The position numbers were made by a program, and so were the translations under genes. Under the pieces are notes generated by a model. It had not been told where the DNA came from. It ran no database searches and saw nothing but the letters and a program-made list of their open reading frames with translations. Below, piece by piece: positions 5,584 through 8,532 of a stretch of DNA of 8,532 nt. Where the stretch lies: contig JAGGVW010000062.1 of NCBI GenBank assembly GCA_021157805.1, forward strand, positions 1 to 8,532, read 5' to 3'. Every line of letters begins with the position of its first letter. The stretch's first letter is position 1. Source of the DNA: a bacterium. GTDB lineage: Bacteria > Ratteibacteria > UBA8468 > B48-G9 > JAFGKM01.

Positions 5584-6108
5584 AGAAAGTATAGACATAA
5601 TCAGGGTAGAGAATATAGAGTAAATTATAGAATTAGAGTAGCAAAAGTTCGTTTGATAGGTAATGATGGGAAGCAGTTTGGAATAGTAAATCGTGATGAA
5701 GCAATAAGAATTGCAAAGGAACAAAATCTTGACCTGGTAGAAATTGTTCCAAATGCTTCCCCGCCTGTTTGTAGAATAATGGACTTCAAGAAGTTTCTTT
5801 ATGAACAGAAGAAGAAAGAGAAAGAAATAAAGAAAAAGCGTAAAACAACACAATTAAAAGAGATAAGATTTACTCCGACAACAAGTGAACATGATTATAA
5901 GTTTAAAAAGCATCACATAGAAAACTTTTTAAAAGAAGGAAATAGAGTTAAGGTTATTGTTTTTTTTAAAGGGCGAGCAATATTACATAAAGAAAAAGGA
6001 TATGAATTGATTGAAAAATTGATAAATGATTTAAGAGATATTGGAAAAGTGGAAATCAGTCCAAAGATGGAAGGAAACAGATTAAGTGTTACTTTTATTC
6101 CACTTTAA
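5581..6108 (+). CDS. infC: Translation initiation factor IF-3 (ATT start)
   Basis: IF3 binds the 30S subunit, blocks premature 50S joining and rejects non-canonical start codons. From ATT at 5581 the protein has 175 residues, normal for the family. The N-domain has RVNYRIRVAKVRLIGNDG and DEAIRIAKEQNLDLVEIVPN, then PPVCRIMDFKKFLYE. A Lys/Glu-rich linker follows. The C-domain has KEIRFTPTTSEHDYKFK and then the GNRVKVIVFFKGR segment. The ATT start is chosen because the strong Shine-Dalgarno overlaps the only other candidate, GTG at 5575. In E. coli infC also starts at AUU, which lets IF3 repress its own translation when abundant. The same loop is likely here. It is the first gene of the infC-rpmI-rplT operon, with its own promoter at 5515-5543. 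Confidence 0.95.
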   Translation: MRKYRHNQGREYRVNYRIRVAKVRLIGNDGKQFGIVNRDEAIRIAKEQNLDLVEIVPNASPPVCRIMDFKKFLYEQKKKEKEIKKKRKTTQLKEIRFTPTTSEHDYKFKKHHIENFLKEGNRVKVIVFFKGRAILHKEKGYELIEKLINDLRDIGKVEISPKMEGNRLSVTFIPL

Positions 6109-6125
6109 AATAAAAGGAGTTTATT

Positions 6126-6326
6126 ATGCCAAAATTAAAAACAAAAAAGTCAATAGCAAAAAGATTTAAGATAACAGGAACAGGGAAGGTTATGCATTAT
6201 GGAGCAGGAGGCAGCCACCTCCTCTCAAAAAAAACAAGAAAAAGAAAAAGGAGAATAAAAAAAGCCCATGAACTTAAAAATAAAGGGGATGTAAAAGCAG
6301 TAAAGAAGTTATTACCATACAAATAG
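6126..6326 (+). CDS. rpmI: 50S ribosomal protein L35
   Basis: A 66-residue, very basic ribosomal protein of the large subunit. The N-terminus [20 protein letters not shown] and the [13 protein letters not shown] segment are characteristic of L35, and the length is normal. AAGGAG at 6114-6119 lies 6 nt before the ATG. The gene follows infC by 17 nt, and its stop overlaps the Shine-Dalgarno of rplT, which is the standard arrangement of this operon. Confidence 0.97.
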   Translation: MPKLKTKKSIAKRFKITGTGKVMHYGAGGSHLLSKKTRKRKRRIKKAHELKNKGDVKAVKKLLPYK

Positions 6327-6335
6327 GGGAGAAAA

Positions 6336-6695
6336 ATGCCAAGAACAAAAAATTCAGTTGCTTCAAGGAAAAGGAGAAAAAAGACACTGGAAAGAGCAAA
6401 GGGATACAGGCAGGCAAGGTCAAAAAGTTATAAAAGAGCGAGAGAATTTAGCGAAAAGGGATTAACATACGCATATAATGATAGAAAAAAGAAAAAAAGA
6501 AATTTCAGGAGGTTATGGATAAAAAGAATATCTGCTGCATGCCAGATGTGTGGTATTTCTTATAGTAAATTTATGAATGGAATAAAAAAAGGAGGTATCA
6601 ATCTTAACAGAAAGTCCCTTGCTGAAATTGCCTTTTATCATCCTGATGAATTTTCATCAATTGTAGAAAAAATTAAAAAAGGATTGAATGAGTAA
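6336..6695 (+). CDS. rplT: 50S ribosomal protein L20
   Basis: A 119-residue large-subunit assembly protein that binds 23S rRNA and often regulates its own operon. L20 features include RTKNSVASRKRRKKTLERAK with GYRQARSKSYKRA, then YNDRKKKKRNFRRLWIKRI, then AACQMCGISYSKFM near the C-terminal domain. Length is typical. GGGGAG at 6326-6331 overlaps the rpmI stop and lies 4 nt before the ATG. The 3' end overlaps the GGDEF gene start by 8 bp (ATGAGTAA). Confidence 0.97.
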   Translation: MPRTKNSVASRKRRKKTLERAKGYRQARSKSYKRAREFSEKGLTYAYNDRKKKKRNFRRLWIKRISAACQMCGISYSKFMNGIKKGGINLNRKSLAEIAFYHPDEFSSIVEKIKKGLNE

Positions 6696-7872
6696 ATTTA
6701 GGAATTTAATATTATTTTTTCTTATATGTTTTCTTCTTTTTATAAATCTTGCTTTTACTTTTGGCTATGTTTTTTCTTCCACTTTCTATTTTTTCTCTAT
6801 GAATATTGCACTTTCCACAATTGTAATAATTGAAGTTATTTATGGATTCCATCTTTCAGAAATTATTAAAAACTTACGAAAGGAAATAGGCAAATTAAAT
6901 TTAACCTTAAGTGATTATAAACTTGAATCAATCCTTCTTAAAACAATAATATCTCTTATTGAAACAGAAGAAATGAAAGTTGAAGAAGTAACTGAAAAAA
7001 TTGCTGATTCATTGAAAGAAATATTTAAAAATGAAACTATTGTAATCTGTTTATTTGGGGGAAGATTCTTAAGAAAAGTAATAGGTGAAGATATAATTGA
7101 TACTGATATTCTTGAAGAAATTAGCATAAAAGGTAAACCACTTCTGATAAATAATACTGGCTCTTTTCCCCTTTATAAAAATCTTGCAAAAAAAGGGATT
7201 ACTTCTTTTATAATTTCTCCATTTTACAGCAGAAAAGTTATTACAGGAGTTATTGGTATTTTTTCCAGAAAAAACAGGAAATTTTCTACAAAAGAACTTG
7301 AACTTTTAAGAATGGTTACTGCTCCAACTTCGTTAATTATTGAAAACGCTGAATTATTTGAAAAAACGAGAATTCTTTCAATTACAGATGCTTTAACTTC
7401 TATTTATAACAGGCGATTTTTTGAAACAAAACTTGAAGAGATTTACTTAAAATCAAAAACATATAAGAAAAAGTTTTCCTTATGCATTTGCGACATTGAT
7501 TATTTTAAATTTTATAATGATGCAAATGGACATCCTGTGGGAGATATTGTATTGAAAAAAGTTGCAGAGATAATTAAAAATGGAGTTAAGGGTAATGATA
7601 TAGTTGCAAGATATGGAGGAGAAGAGTTTGTTATTGTCTTTCCTGAAACTGACAAAGAAGATGCCGTAAAGGTATGTGAAAAATTAAGAGAAAAAATTGA
7701 AAAATATAATTTCCCTTATGAGAAAAAACAGCCAAATGGAAATTTAACTGTTAGTTTTGGAGTTGCTACATTTCCTGATGATGCTTTAACTCCTGAAGAT
7801 TTACTTAAAAAAGCCGACTCTGCTCTCTATAAGGCAAAAGAAATGGGCAAAAATAAAGTTGTCAGTGCATAA
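6688..7872 (+). CDS. Membrane-anchored GAF-GGDEF diguanylate cyclase
   Basis: A 394-residue protein predicted to make cyclic di-GMP from two GTP. Two N-terminal membrane helices (about 5-27 and 33-54) form a hairpin anchor with little outside the membrane. A coiled connector follows, then a GAF-like sensor domain (about 115-228, ending TSLIIENAELFE) and a GGDEF domain (about 230-392). The active site is GGEEF at 310-314, and the metal site lies in CDIDYFKFYND. The second-site motif NGHPVGD and the C-terminal KADSALYKAKEMGKN are intact, so activity is expected. The inhibitory RxxD position reads KGND (301-304), lacking the arginine. The ATG overlaps the rplT stop (ATGAGTAA), with AAAGGA at 6678-6683 as Shine-Dalgarno, so it should be co-translated with L20. 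The 3' end overlaps the opposite-strand gene by 11 bp. Confidence 0.92.
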   Translation: MSKFRNLILFFLICFLLFINLAFTFGYVFSSTFYFFSMNIALSTIVIIEVIYGFHLSEIIKNLRKEIGKLNLTLSDYKLESILLKTIISLIETEEMKVEEVTEKIADSLKEIFKNETIVICLFGGRFLRKVIGEDIIDTDILEEISIKGKPLLINNTGSFPLYKNLAKKGITSFIISPFYSRKVITGVIGIFSRKNRKFSTKELELLRMVTAPTSLIIENAELFEKTRILSITDALTSIYNRRFFETKLEEIYLKSKTYKKKFSLCICDIDYFKFYNDANGHPVGDIVLKKVAEIIKNGVKGNDIVARYGGEEFVIVFPETDKEDAVKVCEKLREKIEKYNFPYEKKQPNGNLTVSFGVATFPDDALTPEDLLKKADSALYKAKEMGKNKVVSA

Positions 7873-8188
7873 AAATTTCTTCTTTGAAAGATACCCATAC
7901 ACTTTCAATAACGCTTTCTATTTTACTCTCCACTGATTTTTTTATTTCTCTTTTTTGCTTTTCTATCTTCTCCTGTATTTCCTTTAATTTTTTTTCTTTT
8001 TCCTTTTCTTTTTCGGTCCTGTATTTTTCCATTTTTTCTTTCATGGAATTTTCTTTTTCCTCTCTATAATTCTTAACTTTCTCTTCAATTGAATTTTTCA
8101 TCTTCTGCCCTTCTTCTTCCGCTTTTTTAACAATTTCCTCTGCTTTATTCTCTGCTTCTTTTATCTTCTCAATTTCCTTCATAACCAT
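7862..8188 (-). CDS. Small coiled-coil protein resembling V/A-type ATPase subunit H
   Basis: A 108-residue, highly charged Glu/Lys protein predicted to be one long coiled coil. The opening (MKEIEKIKEAENKAEEIVKK) and the hydrophobic-heptad C-terminus (VESKIESVIESVWVSF) resemble the peripheral-stalk subunit H (AhaH) of V/A-type ATPases, and the length fits (about 100-110). Low-complexity composition makes the assignment tentative. An F-type b-subunit-like or generic coiled-coil protein remains possible. The start ATG at 8188 is preceded by AAAGGAG with 6 nt spacing, which is better than the second ATG two codons later. In ATPase operons this gene is usually first, followed by subunit I, but here its downstream neighbour is the convergent GGDEF gene. 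It is therefore alone. A promoter lies at 8261-8290. Confidence 0.6.
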   Translation of the reverse strand: MVMKEIEKIKEAENKAEEIVKKAEEEGQKMKNSIEEKVKNYREEKENSMKEKMEKYRTEKEKEKEKKLKEIQEKIEKQKREIKKSVESKIESVIESVWVSFKEEIFMH

Positions 8189-8260
8189 TTTTTTCTCCTT
8201 TCAGATGCAAGCCACATTAGTAATAGTTTAGTTTTCATAAAAAAATTTCTTTCTTTTTCA

Positions 8261-8290
8261 ATTTTATTCCTTAACTTTCCATCCTGTCAA
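8261..8290 (-). promoter_or_regulatory. Promoter of the coiled-coil (subunit-H-like) gene
   Basis: On the minus strand, TTGACA (8290-8285), an 18-bp spacer, and TAAAAT (8266-8261). A second TTGAC directly precedes the -35. The start site is expected near 8254, leaving a leader of about 65 nt before the ATG at 8188. It is very similar to the tRNA-Asp promoter. Confidence 0.7.
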
Positions 8291-8385
8291 GTCAACTTTA
8301 CTCCTTATCTACCTTCTTTTCTCTTTAATTTTTTCCCTCTGTAAGTTCGGTTATAAGTGATGTAATTTTAGTTTTGGGAAAAGCA

Positions 8386-8532
8386 TTAAGGTTGGATTAA
8401 AAAAACATCTTCATGCTTACCTATTGCAAGAATGTATATTGTATCTTTCTCTTTTCGGTAAATACATCTATAATTTATAGAAATACTGAACTCCCAATAG
8501 TTTTGTGTCCCTTTTATTTTTTTATTTCTTAA
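8386..8532 (-). CDS. RelE/ParE-family toxin, C-terminal part (5' end outside window)
   Basis: The minus-strand frame is open from the right edge to TAA at 8388-8386, giving 48 residues. The sequence reads KKIKGTQNYWEFSISINYRC, then IYRKEKDTIYILAIGKHEDV, ending FLIQP. This is the C-terminal half of RelE/StbE/ParE-like toxins: the KxLKG..LWE(F/Y)RI strand, the NYR(V/C)IY strand and the IL.IGHH/KHED ending. RelE homologues cleave mRNA on the ribosome and ParE homologues poison gyrase. The visible part does not separate these. The expected antitoxin gene would lie just upstream, beyond the right edge. It is too short and truncated to judge whether the full gene is intact. It lies 197 bp upstream of the coiled-coil gene on the same strand; that gap holds the latter's promoter and no other clear gene. 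Confidence 0.8.
   Translation of the reverse strand, partial: LRNKKIKGTQNYWEFSISINYRCIYRKEKDTIYILAIGKHEDVFLIQP

Overview
The window is AT-rich bacterial chromosome, roughly 30% G+C by eye, with Lys/Glu/Ile-rich proteins. It encodes a housekeeping-type sigma factor, ThrRS, IF3, L35 and L20, so it is bacterial core genome and not phage or plasmid. An excisionase-type HTH fused to a receiver domain and a V/A-ATPase subunit-H-like coiled coil suggest an uncultured, deep-branching or candidate-phylum bacterium. The phylum assignment is only an inference.

Left part (1-3380, all + strand): the 3' bulk of a sigma-70 gene runs in from the left edge. It is followed by an MBL-fold metallohydrolase, and then by a two-gene unit: an HTH-receiver regulator and a GspF/PilC-type inner-membrane protein that starts at TTG directly behind the regulator's stop codon.

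Middle part (3381-6695, + strand): a strong promoter (TTGACA-N17-TAAAAT) drives tRNA-Asp(GTC). The tRNA 3' end and the 30-odd bases behind it are repeated about 122 bp downstream, and a third, shorter copy lies a further 121 bp on, ending just before thrS. The third copy can fold into an acceptor-stem plus T-arm minihelix that ends 7 nt before the thrS ATG. ThrRS lacks the N-terminal TGS domain. After thrS, a good promoter (TTTACA-N17-TATAAT) starts the conserved infC-rpmI-rplT operon. infC almost certainly starts at a rare ATT codon, as in E. coli. A membrane GAF-GGDEF protein overlaps the end of rplT by 8 bp.

Right part (7862-8532, - strand): a coiled-coil protein like V/A-ATPase subunit H converges on the GGDEF gene with an 11-bp tail-to-tail overlap and has its own promoter. 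Behind it is the C-terminal part of a RelE/ParE-family toxin, cut by the window edge.

The most unusual part is the tRNA-derived repeat block between tRNA-Asp and thrS. It recalls the E. coli tyrT locus, where a tRNA 3' end is tandemly repeated. Its last copy sits where E. coli thrS carries its tRNA-like translational operator. No convincing intrinsic terminator was seen anywhere in the window.
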